From Isoetes taiwanensis (lineage: Eukaryota > Streptophyta > Lycopodiopsida > Isoetales > Isoetaceae), in assembly GCA_021234155.1 (NCBI GenBank), contig JAJEKV010000494.1:1-64000 (forward strand): DNA of 64,000 bases, read 5' to 3'. The notes beneath the pieces are model-generated. The model had not been told where the DNA came from. It was given only the letters and a program-made list of their open reading frames with translations, and did no database searches. The first letter of the stretch is position 1, and each line of letters opens with the position of its first letter. A program made the translations under genes and the position numbers. Below, piece after piece: positions 23,185 through 34,299 of the stretch.

Positions 23185-23672
23185 TTTTTTAAAAGGGCAG
23201 GTCTGAGGGTCTTTACCCTAGATTGAAAATGGCAATCAAACATGCCGTTTTCACTCTGAGTTGCCTTTCTCAACCCGGCAACTCAAAGTGAAAAAGGTAG
23301 GTCTGAGTCCTTTCTCTAACCCCGCTGAAATGAGAAAAAGCAACTAAGAGTGAAAAAGGCACGTCTGATTCCCTTTCTTGACCCACGAGTCGAGAAAGGC
23401 AGCTCAGAGTGAAAAAGATGGGTCTAAGAGCCTTTCTCAACTTGCGAGTTAAGAAAGACAACTAAAAGTGAAAAAGACTGGTCTGAAGGCCTTTCTCGAC
23501 CCTAGGTCAAGAAAGGAGGGTCGGAGGGCCTTTGGTTCACCCGCGAAGTCGAGAAAGACAAACTCGTGAGTGAAAAGGGCAGGTCTGAGGGATGAGAAAG
23601 GCAGCTTAGAGTACAAAAGGCAAGTCTAGGGGCTTCTTCGATCCCAATCGAGAACAGCAGCTCAGAATATTC
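23185..23672. repeat. Minisatellite with about 60-75-bp hairpin-forming units
   Basis: Roughly seven units each contain GAGAAAGGCA-like, CTCAGAGTGAAAAAGG-like, GTCTGAGGGCCTTTCTC-like and a CGAGTC-like phrase. Each unit holds CCTTTCTC and its complement GAGAAAGG, so single strands can fold unit by unit. The first unit contains a partly inverted copy (TTTTCACTCTGAGTTGCCTT). Units differ in length and by substitutions. Small minus-strand frames across it are by-products. Confidence 0.85.
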
Positions 23673-25255
23673 ACAACGTATTACTATACCTTTATGGAGG
23701 TGTGATCAAACCTTTGTTCACATGCAATAAGTATGGCAAATCTACTTCAGATTCAAAACATGGTGCCCCACCTAGAATTGTTGCACCTATTAGAATTACT
23801 CCCACCGAGAATGCCCTATTGAGTGTATAAGACCAAGGGCAAATTTTGTAAATTTTTGAAAAAATTCAGATTTATGATATATGGAAACATAAAGTTTGGC
23901 TCACAAGAAATCTATAAAATGTTTGATACAATAGTAAGTTATAGTAATTATACTTGATTCTTCCTGTTAACCCTAACCCAAGGGGAGATTAATCTGTTAA
24001 GTAGTAGCAAGCTCTGAATACATGCAACCAAGATGCAGTTTCAAAACTGGTAAGCAAGGGGTCGCGCGACACATTTCCTAGAGAATTTGAAAAGGACAAG
24101 GGACAAAGATGAGAAAACTAAGGCAAAGATAAAGCATTTTATCTCAAAAAGCATATGGCTCAGAGAGTAAAGGCGACACATACGGGATCTTTCGCAGATT
24201 TCAAAATCGTTTGGGACTATCCAATTTCAAATATGATATATATGGAGACAACAAAAAACAGAGATGATTGGTAACCTCATGCGCATAACCACGGGAGTGC
24301 AAAAGAAAGTAGGGTCCAAAAATCGGGAGGCATGAGATACGGACCAATGATGGACTTGCAAAGTATAGCGAAAGATGAAGGTATCAAAGTACATACGCGC
24401 ATGGCCGGGATACCAATCCAAGTGGTATAGGGCACATAAAATAAACAAGCTCAACCTCGCAAAGATAGCTACATAAAATCCACAAAGACCATATGTTAGA
24501 AGCAACACCCGTGTTGTTTTGTGGGGGTGGGGTGTTTTTTGGGGGTTCGCCAATGCTACAAAAATTCTAAGGGCCTATACGATAATATACTCTAATTATC
24601 ACCTAATCTATCTACATTGTCACCTCTACTAATCCACATGTTGCAGCAAGAGAAAACAAAGAACGCGTAATAGATGCACCAGAAAAAAGAGGACATGCTA
24701 AGTTGTGGACTAGAGAGGTACAATCTCAGCCATATACCAGGCTAGTGAGGGTATAATCCACCAACTAATACATGTTATAGTGGTGATAAAAAACGCGACA
24801 AAGACTCCAAAGACCTAAAGCACTTAGATCCCGGCGGCCTTGTGTCAACGCGATTTAATGCTTGGTTCTCTCAAGGCTTATAGCCATAAGCCATAGCCAT
24901 AAGCCATAGCTTTTAGTCAAACTTTCGCTGCCATAGCCATAGCCAAAGCCAAATTCTTTTTGCATCGTAATGGGCGAAAGCAAAGGATGTGAGAAGATTT
25001 TGTGGAAATGCATGGATTGTCGGATGATGGACTAATTCCGGCTCTAAAAATGAAATATTTGGAGAGCAAAATCACCACTCAAGATTGGCTATCAGTTTGG
25101 AGAGAGGAGATAAATTCCGCATTACGATAAAAAATCTCACTGGTACGTACCCACATCCGAAAAGAAGAATTACAATCATTGATAAAAAACTTTATCGAGT
25201 GAGGGATTATGCAATAATGAGGTCGAAAACGTGATAGCCTATGCTTTTGCATGGG
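23673..25255. other. Intergenic, no gene recognised
   Basis: AT-rich. A G/T-rich tract lies at 24510-24545. A short AGCCATA-type repeat lies at 24883-24950. The 108-codon minus frame at 24227-24553 has no known motif. Confidence 0.45.
24883..24950. repeat. Short (CCATAG)-type degenerate repeat
   Basis: TAGCCATAAGCCATAGCCAT and related hexamer or heptamer words recur about eight times. Confidence 0.8.
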
Positions 25256-25259
25256 AAAA

Positions 25260-26740
25260 TTGCATATCTGCACAAAGAAATCCTGAAAAGCACAAGCTAA
25301 ATTGGGCTGCTGCTGGAGCTCAAATTATGAAATACAAGAGGTGTAGAAAGCCTGAATCATTGGAACCAAAAAAGTATCTGAGAAGAAGACGGTCAGAGAA
25401 GTGAAGAGGAAAAGAAGTTGGCAAGAGAATCTATTATTTTGAACACAAAAATTTCTGAGAATGTAGAAGTGATCGAGAATGAGATCACCAGAATTTCTAG
25501 TGAGAGAGAAGCTTTGTGCATTGGAGTTGAATGACATCCTTGTCACATTGGCAGCAGAGGATATCTCAAACCAGGCTTTAAGTGGCAATGTGGCAGAAGC
25601 AAACAATAATATTGAGCAAATGAAAAAGGAATTAGAACTCAAAAATCTTTACGGTGTAACTCAAGAGTTAGAGAAAGACATTGCCGAAGTTTGAAGCAGT
25701 GTATTATGCTTTGAGACCTATGCAAAAAAAAAAAATGGCAAGTTACGGGAAGATCAATCCAAACACAACATCAAGAAGGGATGAATTGCAAGGTGAACTT
25801 CACATGAAGGATGCTAACCTCTCAATACTGAGATCAAACCTCAAAAACTTGGAAGAACTGAAAGGTATGAAATTTTCACCAATTAGAGCCAATGCAATTA
25901 GTAGAGACATACTTGTGCTATTTGAGAACGCTTGTGCTGCATGTGGATTAGCATTCTCCAGCAATTACAGGTTATCAGTAAAACTAAAATGTGATCATGA
26001 GTATCACTTAATGTGCACAGCTTTGTTGGCTAAAGGTAAATGCATTGTTTCCACTTCATCTATCGGGTTCGGGCTTTATTTTTAGAGCTTGGTATGACAA
26101 AGGCTCGTGGGATCTAGATAGTGCTTGAAAATACAGGATCACCTTCCATTGTACATGATAGGAGAACATCAACTCTTGGAAATCTTGCTCTGCTACCCTC
26201 AACTTCAAGATCTCCTTATAAGATTGGAGCAAATAATGTTATATTAATAGATGATGAGGGTGAAGCTGCTACAGAAAACCTTGGGAAGGTTGTTGAGGGG
26301 AAAGCAAGTTCAGAGTCACATCGAGAGAGTGATACAGAGATGGAAGTGGTGAAGGAACATTCGAAGAAAAGGAAAATTTCACCCAAATCAAAAGTGCAGG
26401 TTCCAAAGAAATAGAAAAGCAAAGATAAAGCAAACAGGAAAGGAGAAGCAACTAAGAGGACATATCCATTCAGAAGCAAGAAGAATCTGAAAGATGCAAT
26501 AGAGGCTGATGTACATACAAGTTTAGAGTTGCAGCAAACAACAGATGAAGCACTTGTAGCACTTAATAATGCTTCTACTTGGGAAAGCATCACGACATGT
26601 CAATCTGCTGCCACTGACATTGTTGAAGTAGAAGATCAGGATCCAACTCCAAAAGAAGGTATTCTATTTCAAGCTATACTTGCTACTCTGAATGACAAAA
26701 ATGAATCTGTCTCAATCAAGAGTCTGTTACATGAAAATTA
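25260..26740 (+). pseudogene. Coiled-coil and RING-like zinc finger exons, frame-broken
   Basis: Exon-like pieces on the + strand encode a charged coiled coil (ARESIILNTKISENVEVIEN at about 25425; ANNNIEQMKKELELKN at about 25600). A RING-like finger follows, with CAACGLAF near 25930 and CDHEYHLMC near 25992, i.e. C-x2-C...C-x-H-x2-H-x2-C. A donor AAAG|GTAAAT (26035) follows, then an acceptor before 26130. The next exon is serine- and lysine-rich with a basic patch KKRKISPKSKVQVPKK and an in-frame TAG at 26412-26414, after which the same frame stays open to about 26658. One or two frame slips occur in the coiled coil (about 25530 and 25690). It lies directly upstream of, and in the same orientation as, the FCP1-like exon, and is probably the same gene. 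Function unknown. Confidence 0.6.
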
Positions 26741-26898
26741 GCTGACCTTGATTCTATGCAGGGACAATTGGAGATAATTCCATATCAATGAAAGGAAGTG
26801 TCGTAGCCGTTAGAAGGTTGACATTTTGAGTGTTATTAATCAAAAAAATTTAAATTACTTTGCAATGGTTGTTTGAATTTGTTTTGTTCTAATGTAGG

Positions 26899-27969
26899 TC
26901 TGCACGAAATTCAAACAAATTTAATAATGAAAAAGAGAAATCAAACATCATCAATAAAGTGAAGAAAAGGAGAGCAGAAACAAAAGTGAAACCAATTACT
27001 CTTGAATTTACACTTGAGACTCAAGCACTTGACAAATCAACATCAGAAGAAGAAGATTTTGTTCCAGAAAATACAGTTGAGGCAAATATAGTTCAGCCAA
27101 CAATGGTTCAACATTGTGTTGATACAGGGATGGTTCAGCCAACATGGTTCAACCAACATGGTTCAACAAGTGAAGAAATAGGTAAAGCAGCACATAGCAG
27201 AGATATCATTGTGAGTAGAAAGCTATTGATTATGGACCTCAATGGTGTTTTGGTTAAAACATATTCAAAGTCTGAAAAACTTGAAATACCTGGCCCACAC
27301 ATTATAGAGTATACAAAAAACAAGATAGTTTTATTCAGGCCTGGTGTTACAGAATTTTTAAACAAGGTAAGTGTTTACTATGACTTGGCTATATGGTCAT
27401 CTATGACTGCTTTCAATACAAAGGAAGTGTTAGAGAAGTTGTGTCCATTACTTATACACAGGTTTGTTTTTATTTGGGGACAAGAGTTTTGTGACAAAAT
27501 GCCTTTCACGTTTCCTGGACATGTTGACAAACCAGTGTTCATGAAACCCTTGGAAAAGGTGTACTGCCAGTTTCCTCAATACAGTGAAAGACGTATTTTA
27601 GTTGATGACTCAGTTTATAAGACATTCTTGTCTCCATCTTATACAACTATTATTGCAGCAAGCATGAGGATTGAAGAATTTAAGTCAAGTTCAAGTTTGC
27701 TAGTGGATTCCATATTTCCATTGTTGGGGTCACTTGCAGTGGATGATAACTGGAAGACATTATTGAAGAGAGCACAATATGTGGATTTCTTTGATATGGA
27801 GGCCGTAGACATTCTTGAGAGGTTGGATGCAGCAATGTTAACAGTTCCTCAGCAGGTTTCTTTTAATCTCTATTACTCTACATTTGTGAAGTGGCTGACT
27901 GAACAGGCAGATAGCAAGTTCATCAACAACTCTGCCTTGCAATACCTGAAACAATTTGTAAATAGTTAG
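26899..27969 (+). CDS. FCP1/NIF-type HAD-fold domain protein with an altered catalytic motif
   Basis: The frame is open from an acceptor (TGTAG at about 26898) to the stop at 27967-27969. A basic, acidic-rich leader with a MVQP/MVQH repeat (27088-27160) is followed by an FCP1-homology domain. Visible are LLIMDLNGVLV (codons from 27226), YDLAIWSSMT, FMKPLEKVYCQFPQYSERR and ILVDDSVYK (27595-27621). FCP1/SCP phosphatases dephosphorylate the RNA polymerase II tail using DxDx(T/V), where the first Asp is the nucleophile. Here the motif is D-L-N-G-V: the second Asp, the acid/base, is Asn, while the Lys and the VDDS motif are kept. I infer weak or no phosphatase activity, or a changed role. The domain itself is a confident call. 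The real start probably lies upstream, in the RING-containing exons. Confidence 0.85.
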   Translation, partial: SARNSNKFNNEKEKSNIINKVKKRRAETKVKPITLEFTLETQALDKSTSEEEDFVPENTVEANIVQPTMVQHCVDTGMVQPTWFNQHGSTSEEIGKAAHSRDIIVSRKLLIMDLNGVLVKTYSKSEKLEIPGPHIIEYTKNKIVLFRPGVTEFLNKVSVYYDLAIWSSMTAFNTKEVLEKLCPLLIHRFVFIWGQEFCDKMPFTFPGHVDKPVFMKPLEKVYCQFPQYSERRILVDDSVYKTFLSPSYTTIIAASMRIEEFKSSSSLLVDSIFPLLGSLAVDDNWKTLLKRAQYVDFFDMEAVDILERLDAAMLTVPQQVSFNLYYSTFVKWLTEQADSKFINNSALQYLKQFVNS

Positions 27970-28136
27970 GTGAAACAAATTGTAAATAGTCAATTGACAG
28001 CCAGCCATTTTTGTTGTTCATGTAGGCTGGCCAATTTTGTATACATTTTGATATATACTTTGGATCTGGATATACTTATTAAGTTATCAATGAATATTTT
28101 TATCTTCTTTGCACAATTGCTACTCCTAAACTGTTA
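27970..28136. other. Spacer between convergent genes
   Basis: AT-rich 3' flanks of the FCP1-like gene (+) and the DDE-type gene (-), which end 167 bp apart. Confidence 0.6.
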
Positions 28137-28837
28137 TCAACTTGAAGGCAGGCTGCTCATTATTTGTTGGCATGTCTGCTCATCCATACTATACAGTTTG
28201 TCTTTCACCAAAGTCATGTCAAATTTGCAAAGCCTAACGAGGTGGCTGTACACTGTAGCCAGTGGTTTGTCTAAAAGAAGTTGAAAACTTAATTCTCCTT
28301 CCAATTGTTTGTAATAGGAGCCAAAAAGTATGACCTCACCAATTCCAAAAACATTGCCCCAGCCATCTTCATAATCATCTAGTAATGTGTCCTTTGTCTC
28401 AATACATTTCAGGACATAAAAGTCTACACCCTCAGCATTGCCTTCTTTTGCATTTACTGCAAAATTGTCCCCTACTTCTACATTAGAACTGATCAAATCA
28501 TGGTCACCATCATCTTCACTATCTGTCTCCTCGTCTTCAGACTCAACCTCATTCTCAGGAATTTCCTGCAGTTATGCTTTGTTTGGGACCAACTCATTTG
28601 TCTCCCAACCTCCTATACGAGATTTAGTGCTACAGGAGTCCAATTTCCCTTGCTGGCAAGACATGCAAAAACATGACAAAGGTCTATGTGCAAGCTTCAA
28701 AGGATTTTCTCTATCAAAAGGCCTGATGCAATGAATTTTAGTTGTCCCTTTGAGAGTCTGAGCATCATACCTTTCTGATCTATCTATACTATGAGGATCA
28801 ATTTCCCAAAAGTACCTACAGGCAACAATTATTCAAG

Positions 28838-29070
28838 TGTTGTAAGTGCTTAACTGCTGTAAGTACTGTAAGTGTTGTACAGGTAAGTAAACATTCCAAT
28901 AACAAAAAAAAAAATTCAAAATGTTATATTTGTACATAAATGGCCTTCAATATGTATAAAACTAGTAAACTATCACCAAATATACATAAAAATCATGCAC
29001 AATAATTATTATAAAATACAGGTCTAAGTGCTTCAAGTGCTTCAAGTGCTACAAGTGCAGTACTTACCTG
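28838..29070. repeat. (AAGTGCT)-like repeat within an intron of the DDE-type gene
   Basis: Words of the form CAAGTGCTT, TAAGTGCT and CTACAAGTGC cluster at 28838-28890 and 29023-29060, on either side of an AT-rich core. The left cluster ends with GTACAGGTAAGT and the right with ACTTACCTG, which contains a minus-strand splice donor (CAGGTAAGT). Confidence 0.7.
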
Positions 29071-29707
29071 TGTATATCGGAATCAGATGAGCTGTTGGTA
29101 AAGAATTCATTTAAAAATCGAATGACATCTGCAGCACACTGGAGTTTTCTCCCATTATACTTCAGTTGTTCCTTTGTGAGAAATCTTTTTATCACTGCTC
29201 CTTGGTCATCATGCTCACCTTTTCCATGTGAGCTGCCAAAGAAATTCCAAATAATCTCCTTCCCAAGATCTCTGTACCATCTACCCAAGAAATAGAATGG
29301 TCTTGAAGACTTAAATTGAGATGAACAACCATCTGACCATACGTAATACTTGGAATATTGAATACCATTTGCCTCCAACCAAGTGGCATATTTTAAGAGG
29401 CAATGCTGTACAAATTCCGTGTCATGAGACTTCTCATCTGAAATATAGAAGTGACACTCTTTTATAATTTCTCTGTTATCATCTTTTTGCTTCATATCTC
29501 TTGTTTCCTTCCAAACCTGTAAGTGATATGAACTAAAATGGATACCTGGTCAGTGTGCCAATGACATGATTGCGCTTCCTGCTGAACTTCGAAACCATAG
29601 TTTTCTGCAAAGTCAATTACAGAAACTATTGTGTCTTCTCCAATGTTGTCAGTAGGACGCGATTGAGGATGAATGTCATGCCCTCCAGATCTGCCCAGCA
29701 TTTGCCC

Positions 29708-30040
29708 ATATCCGAGAGCGATATGTTCGATTACTAGTGCCTGACCAGCCGTTGCATCAGTTATTGACTACGGCGTCAGTGGGATTGTTGGGGTCATACC
29801 TCCAGGAGGTTATAGATGCACGGACTCGTTTATGTCCTGCGGGACGGTATTGAACTGTCTTATGCCAGTGTACAGTGTGTCAGCATCCTTATTACTGCTA
29901 AGAATTTTCCCTCGAAAACCCTTCAGGGCGGGGTTTTTTTTAATCCTGTCAGCAATACGCTTGCTGCCCTCTTTTTGTTTGGGTCCCATAGGCCAATTGG
30001 TCTCCGTGGACGCTAAAAAACTATTCTATTCTATTCTATT
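29708..30040 (+). mobile_element. Short 5'-truncated LINE-like insertion with (TATTC)n tail
   Basis: About 333 bp of DNA unlike its AT-rich surroundings, ending ACTATTCTATTCTATTCTAT. It lies between two minus-strand coding pieces (QCLASF and MLGRSGGHDIHP) that would be continuous and in frame without it, allowing a 2-bp CC overlap. Pentamer tails are typical of some non-LTR retrotransposon 3' ends. No reverse transcriptase is visible because only the 3' end is present, so the class is an inference. Confidence 0.6.
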
Positions 30041-31083
30041 CCAAAACTTGCCAAACATTGTCTGAATTGTTTTGCTTGCCAATGAGCCTTGTAGTTGTGT
30101 GGCATAAATGCTGCCATTGTTTTTCTTGCATGTTCCTGAAATTCAAAAAGGGTACCAGTCTTGTAGGCCAATCTTGTAACTTTAGTTGGTTTCTTCTTAG
30201 GGTTTCTCTTAGAAACAGCTTCTTGCTGCAAGTAGTAGAATCAACAAATTAGTATAAATGACGTGATCCTTCTAACACAAACTCAACACTAACTTTTTCA
30301 AAAACTTTCCAATCCAATTTACTTGTTTCCCTTGGACACTTCGGAATCCTGTATAAAGTGGATTAGAGAAAGTACCGTAAGAGAATATTGAAGCTAGATA
30401 TCAAAGAAATGAAAAGTTAAACAATATATGAGATATGTTATCTAGATATCATAGAAATGAAAAGTTAAACAATATATGAGCTATGTTAATAACTTACCTC
30501 TTGAGACCACATTTCTTGCAGGTCTGCATCAAACATGCATGGTTGTGCCATTCATCTGCTTCTACTTTGAGGAATACCACATTTCTCCAATACTCACTTG
30601 TAGATTTGAAAATATTGTCCTTAGCATTGCATGCTGGACCTGGACCACATACCCTGCATGCGCATTTGCAATCTTTGTGCACACCATAAGGATCAGACCT
30701 TATGTTATTAATTGCTTGCATGACAAAATCAAGGTGCATGTGGTACTGGCAACAACAAGTCTCTCTTTCTTGCAATCTCCTAATATAGCTGGGTTTAAGC
30801 TTCTCAAAAGTTTGCTGGCATATATTGATCTCAGGATACTCTTTCCTGAATTGAAGATAAAACTACAACTGATCATAACACAGATTCAACAACAATATCA
30901 TGCAAAATACAGAAAAAAAAAGAGGCAGAATGTGCTTACTTGTGTCACCTCCAGCAAATGAATAGGATGGTCAATATTTTCACCTGTTTTACTAACATGT
31001 TTTCTCACATGTTTTTTATATGGTGAGATCCTAGTATTCTCATCCCAAAAATTCTTTATCTTACCTATTGCTTCATCTGAAAG

Positions 31084-31088
31084 TGCAT
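31084..31088. repeat. Target-site duplication, left copy (TGCAT)
   Basis: TGCAT precedes the TG of the left LTR. The identical pentamer lies at 53835-53839 directly after the CA of the right LTR. Confidence 0.9.
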
Positions 31089-31665
31089 TGTTAGTCCTGT
31101 GCCTCCTGGTACAGGACTATTCATGCATCTGATGCACCAGGTCAAGCTCAAGGATCCTCCCGGTCGACGGGGATGAGTCATCAAAGGCTCCTGAGAAGAC
31201 CAAGCAGCGAACCACGCAGTCAAAGCCTTTGGCCGTCAACAAGAGGCCCTTCAGACAAGTGACGGCCCGTCACCACCAGCGTCCGGCGTCAGTGATTCTA
31301 GGCACTTCAAGAGGCACCGCCAAACATTCCACCAGAATCAGGCCTCCTTCCAGAAGTCGACAGAGATCGGTCGAGTGTCTATATTGGGCCCAAGGCCATT
31401 GTACTATATATATGAGTAGAGCTAGCACATGAGTTTTTTAGATGAGTTTTTGAGTCTTGTCTCCTTTCGAGTTTTCTCTCTATTAGAGAGCTCATGTATT
31501 TTCATCATTGATATCAAGGAAGCTTATCATCTTTCTCTCATTTTTGTTCTGTTTTCTTCTTTTTCTTCTCTTCTTGCAAATCGGCGTGACATAGTCCCCG
31601 GACTCTCATTAGATCCCGCGGGTCCTCCCGCAGTTGTCTTCGAGTTCGAACCCGGACCCCAAACA
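31089..31665 (+). repeat. Left LTR of outer element
   Basis: Starts TGTTAGTCCTGTGCC and ends CCCCAAACA. It aligns along its length with 53244-53834. GTACTATATATATGAG near 31402 is the likely TATA region of the LTR promoter. The two LTRs differ at many positions, including short indels. Confidence 0.92.
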
Positions 31666-32212
31666 TGTCGCCCGGCGCGGTGCGATTTTATCCTACTTTG
31701 TACATGCGCCATATGCGTCCGTAATTTCGCCGGAAGAACTCCTTTCTCGAACGACCTCGCTTGGGGGCGCCATCGGCGTCAGGAAGCCCAGCGATATGTA
31801 TGGATCTGCTTATGACATAGGGAGGCCATCTTCGGTCTAGGGGCGGTCAGTAGCCACCCACCCTCGTGTCTGTCGTCAGTTCCCGGCCCCAAAGCGTGCA
31901 AACATTGCTCACAACCTCAGTCCCCTCATCACTGTCGGGGAGCCTTGCTCGGGGCTCAACCTTCTCAACAGGTACTTTCCACACCCCGAACATGCCTACA
32001 TCCATCATTCTTAGGGCCATACGCCTCTTCGCCTTATAACCATCATCTCCCCGGGGTGGGCACCGCTTATCCACATGTCTCCTTTATGCCTACCCGTGAA
32101 TATCCTTTCCCTACGTTTCCCCTTTTCTCTTCCTGTTTTACAACCTTCACGGATCTCAAAACCAATGCTCCAAATTTACTTCAGGTTTCTCATAGCCATC
32201 CCCCTTCCGGGG
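31666..32212 (+). other. Outer element leader region
   Basis: GC-rich sequence after the left LTR. It begins TGTCGCCCGGCGCGG, where the primer-binding site should be, but I cannot match it to a tRNA. Overlapping frames on both strands reflect base composition. Confidence 0.5.
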
Positions 32213-32985
32213 TATTAAAGAGTGGCTAAAATTCGCCAAATGGCTATTTTTTAGACTTTTAGTCAAATTTTGTGGCTAAAGTTAATAAAGATCATTTTTT
32301 GAAGAAAAAAATAATTTAGCCATTCCAAAAGGGAAAAAATTTTGGGCACTTAGAGTTTAGCCAGGATTGGCTACATCATGGCATACTAAATCGCCTTCTT
32401 TGAAGCTGATTATATGCACCCTGATCAATTCAAATAGCCATGTTAAATCCATTCAGGGACCTCTTTAATTTAGGAATCATCATTAGCTATATCAATCATG
32501 CTTTGATAGATATTGAGTTTGAATCTATAAGTCGTTTAGGTTAAAGATTATGAAGAATGTTACATAGTGAGCATTTTAAGCTCTAAGTAATAGTGTTTTA
32601 TTCTTGCAACAAGTTAGCCATTTAGATGCATTTGACCCCGACATAAATATGTGTGTTCCCTCAAATGGTATTGTGAATTGTACTTTGAATCTTTGTTATT
32701 GTTTTTGTAATGGAAGCATATTGAATTAGTTGTCATTCATGTGATAAAGAATGCTCAGAATTTGAAGTTAAATAGTTGCACTTTAGCCATCAACCAAGAA
32801 AAATTCGCCAATATAAGAATTTCGTAACATATAAATTTTACATTTTAAGCCAAATGGGAAGATAACAAAAAGGGTTTTATTTTATCAAATTTAAGCCTAA
32901 TAAAATTTATGAACTTTTATTTTCAAAGGTTTAGCCAACCTTAATTTGAATAGAAAAACATTTAGGACCCTTAAAATTTACCCTG
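32213..32985. mobile_element. AT-rich insertion inside the outer element
   Basis: About 750 bp of very AT-rich DNA interrupts GC-rich element sequence between CCCCCTTCCGGGG and CCCTGCACCCCTTCATC. Words around TGGCTAAA, GCCAAATGGC and TAGCCA recur. The two ends show weak inverted similarity (TTAAAGAGTGGCTAAA on the left; the complement of TTTAGCCAACCTTAA on the right). I infer a small non-autonomous DNA transposon; the ends are not sharp. Confidence 0.45.
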
Positions 32986-32999
32986 CACCCCTTCATCAG

Positions 33000-34150
33000 G
33001 GTCCTTCAGGCACCATGCCACATCCACCTCAACCTCAATATCCTCACTATATCTTGTTCTGTCCATTTGACACTTTCACATCTACCTTCGGACTCGACGG
33101 CCGACTTATCCCACCTTTGGCAACACGAAAGGCAAAGCCGTTAGACCAAAGTGCTCGGGCCCACATGGAAGAATTTGAGGCTCTAGCTGTCCTAAATGGT
33201 CGCGCGCAACCTCAATTTGAAATTCCACATCTTTTCCACCACCTGGCGTGGCTCTCTCATCAATGGCTCATGTCCAACAAAGCCATTGGAAACAAAGATT
33301 GGTCCGAAATGCGCCTGCTTTTACGTCTCATTCACGGGACCCACGGATGATGATCAACTTCATCTCAAGCAACTCAATGAACTTCAACAAGAGCCCCGCA
33401 GTGCGCGGATTTTTGCGGATCGACTTCACATTACGCTAAGTAAGCTCAAGGGTACCCTACCGCAGGCGATTTTGGTGCGGTTTCTCCAAGGACTTCCTCC
33501 GCTATTCGACTCATGGTGAATACTGCGTCAAAGACTTTTGAGCGGGCTATCGACCTTGTCAATCACTTTCGATCAATGTTTCCTCCCGGCGTGGCTCTTC
33601 AAGATCTCCCGTTCATTCCACTCCGTCATGGTTCCACAAAGCTGGTACATTCACCTCAACACGCTAATCCACGGTAGCGGTCAAATCTGGTGCCATATTT
33701 GCAAATACCAAGGCCATTTGGCCAATGAGTGCAACTCCACCAATGGCCCGCCTCATTGCAAGCGATGCAACATGTGCAATCATGCCACGGAAGAGTGCAC
33801 TCGCACTCATCCCACACCGTTCGCAACAAAATGGTTTATCAAGTGCAAACCACACCTCGGCAACAATCGCGACTATCGGCCACCTCTTGAGTGCAATTTA
33901 CGCAACTCTATCGACAGCAGGACCAACCACGGGGATCCAACCAGCGTCCTCCTTTTGATCCTTCTAAAGCTCGGTGTTATCACTTTGTCAAGAATGGGGT
34001 CATACCACCCGGCGTGTCCTCAACTTCCACAAGTTCAGTGCACGACTTCACGGCACAAATCAGACCACATCGGTCCGCCTCACGGCTTACCAACTCTGGC
34101 TTGCTAATGGCAAACAAGGCCCGAGACCAGTTCTTAAGAAGCCACCAAGA
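33000..34150 (+). pseudogene. gag of outer element (capsid and zinc knuckle), frame-broken
   Basis: A capsid-like segment (ARIFADRLHITLSKLKG, LVRFLQGLPPLFDSW at 33406-33519) is followed by a CCHC zinc knuckle at 33691-33732 (CHICKYQGHLANEC) and a second Cys/His cluster CKRCNMCNHATEEC. Gag packages element RNA in virus-like particles. At least two frame changes separate capsid from knuckle. Confidence 0.8.
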
Positions 34151-34299
34151 GCGCCTCAGCAATCACGCTATCAACCAGCTCCAGCAAATCAACCTCAGCT
34201 GGATCAACAAGCCTAAGAGGAAATTTTTCGGGCACTTAATCCTCCAGTCCAGCCGTCAAATTGGGTTGGTTTAGTTTCACGCCAGACCAAGGCATCACG

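Larger units (their letters stand above)
28137..31088 (-). pseudogene. DDE-type transposase-like gene, main part, interrupted by insertions
   Basis: This is a multi-exon minus-strand gene. From its cut 5' edge: SDEAIGKIKNFWDENTRISP (exon interrupted at 31088); a Cys-rich segment with TCCCQYHMHL and CKCACRVCGPGPAC (30775-30494); KTGTLFEFQEHARKTMAAF (about 30140); VIDFAENYGFEVQQEAQSCH (about 29620-29560); YVWSDGCSSQFKS (about 29330); FFGSSHGKGEHDDQGAVIKR (about 29210); a C-x2-C segment YFWEIDPHSIDRSERYD...CFCMSC (28813-28577); and a last exon EVGDNFAVNAKEGNAEGVDF to the stop at 28137. The Asp residues of DFAENY (29612-29614), WSDG (29331-29333) and HGKGxxD (29208-29210) fit a DDE/RNase H-fold transposase. 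I recall similar proteins in non-seed plants and invertebrates but cannot name a Pfam family. Both a LINE-like piece and an LTR retrotransposon interrupt its exons, so this copy is inactive. Confidence 0.7.
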
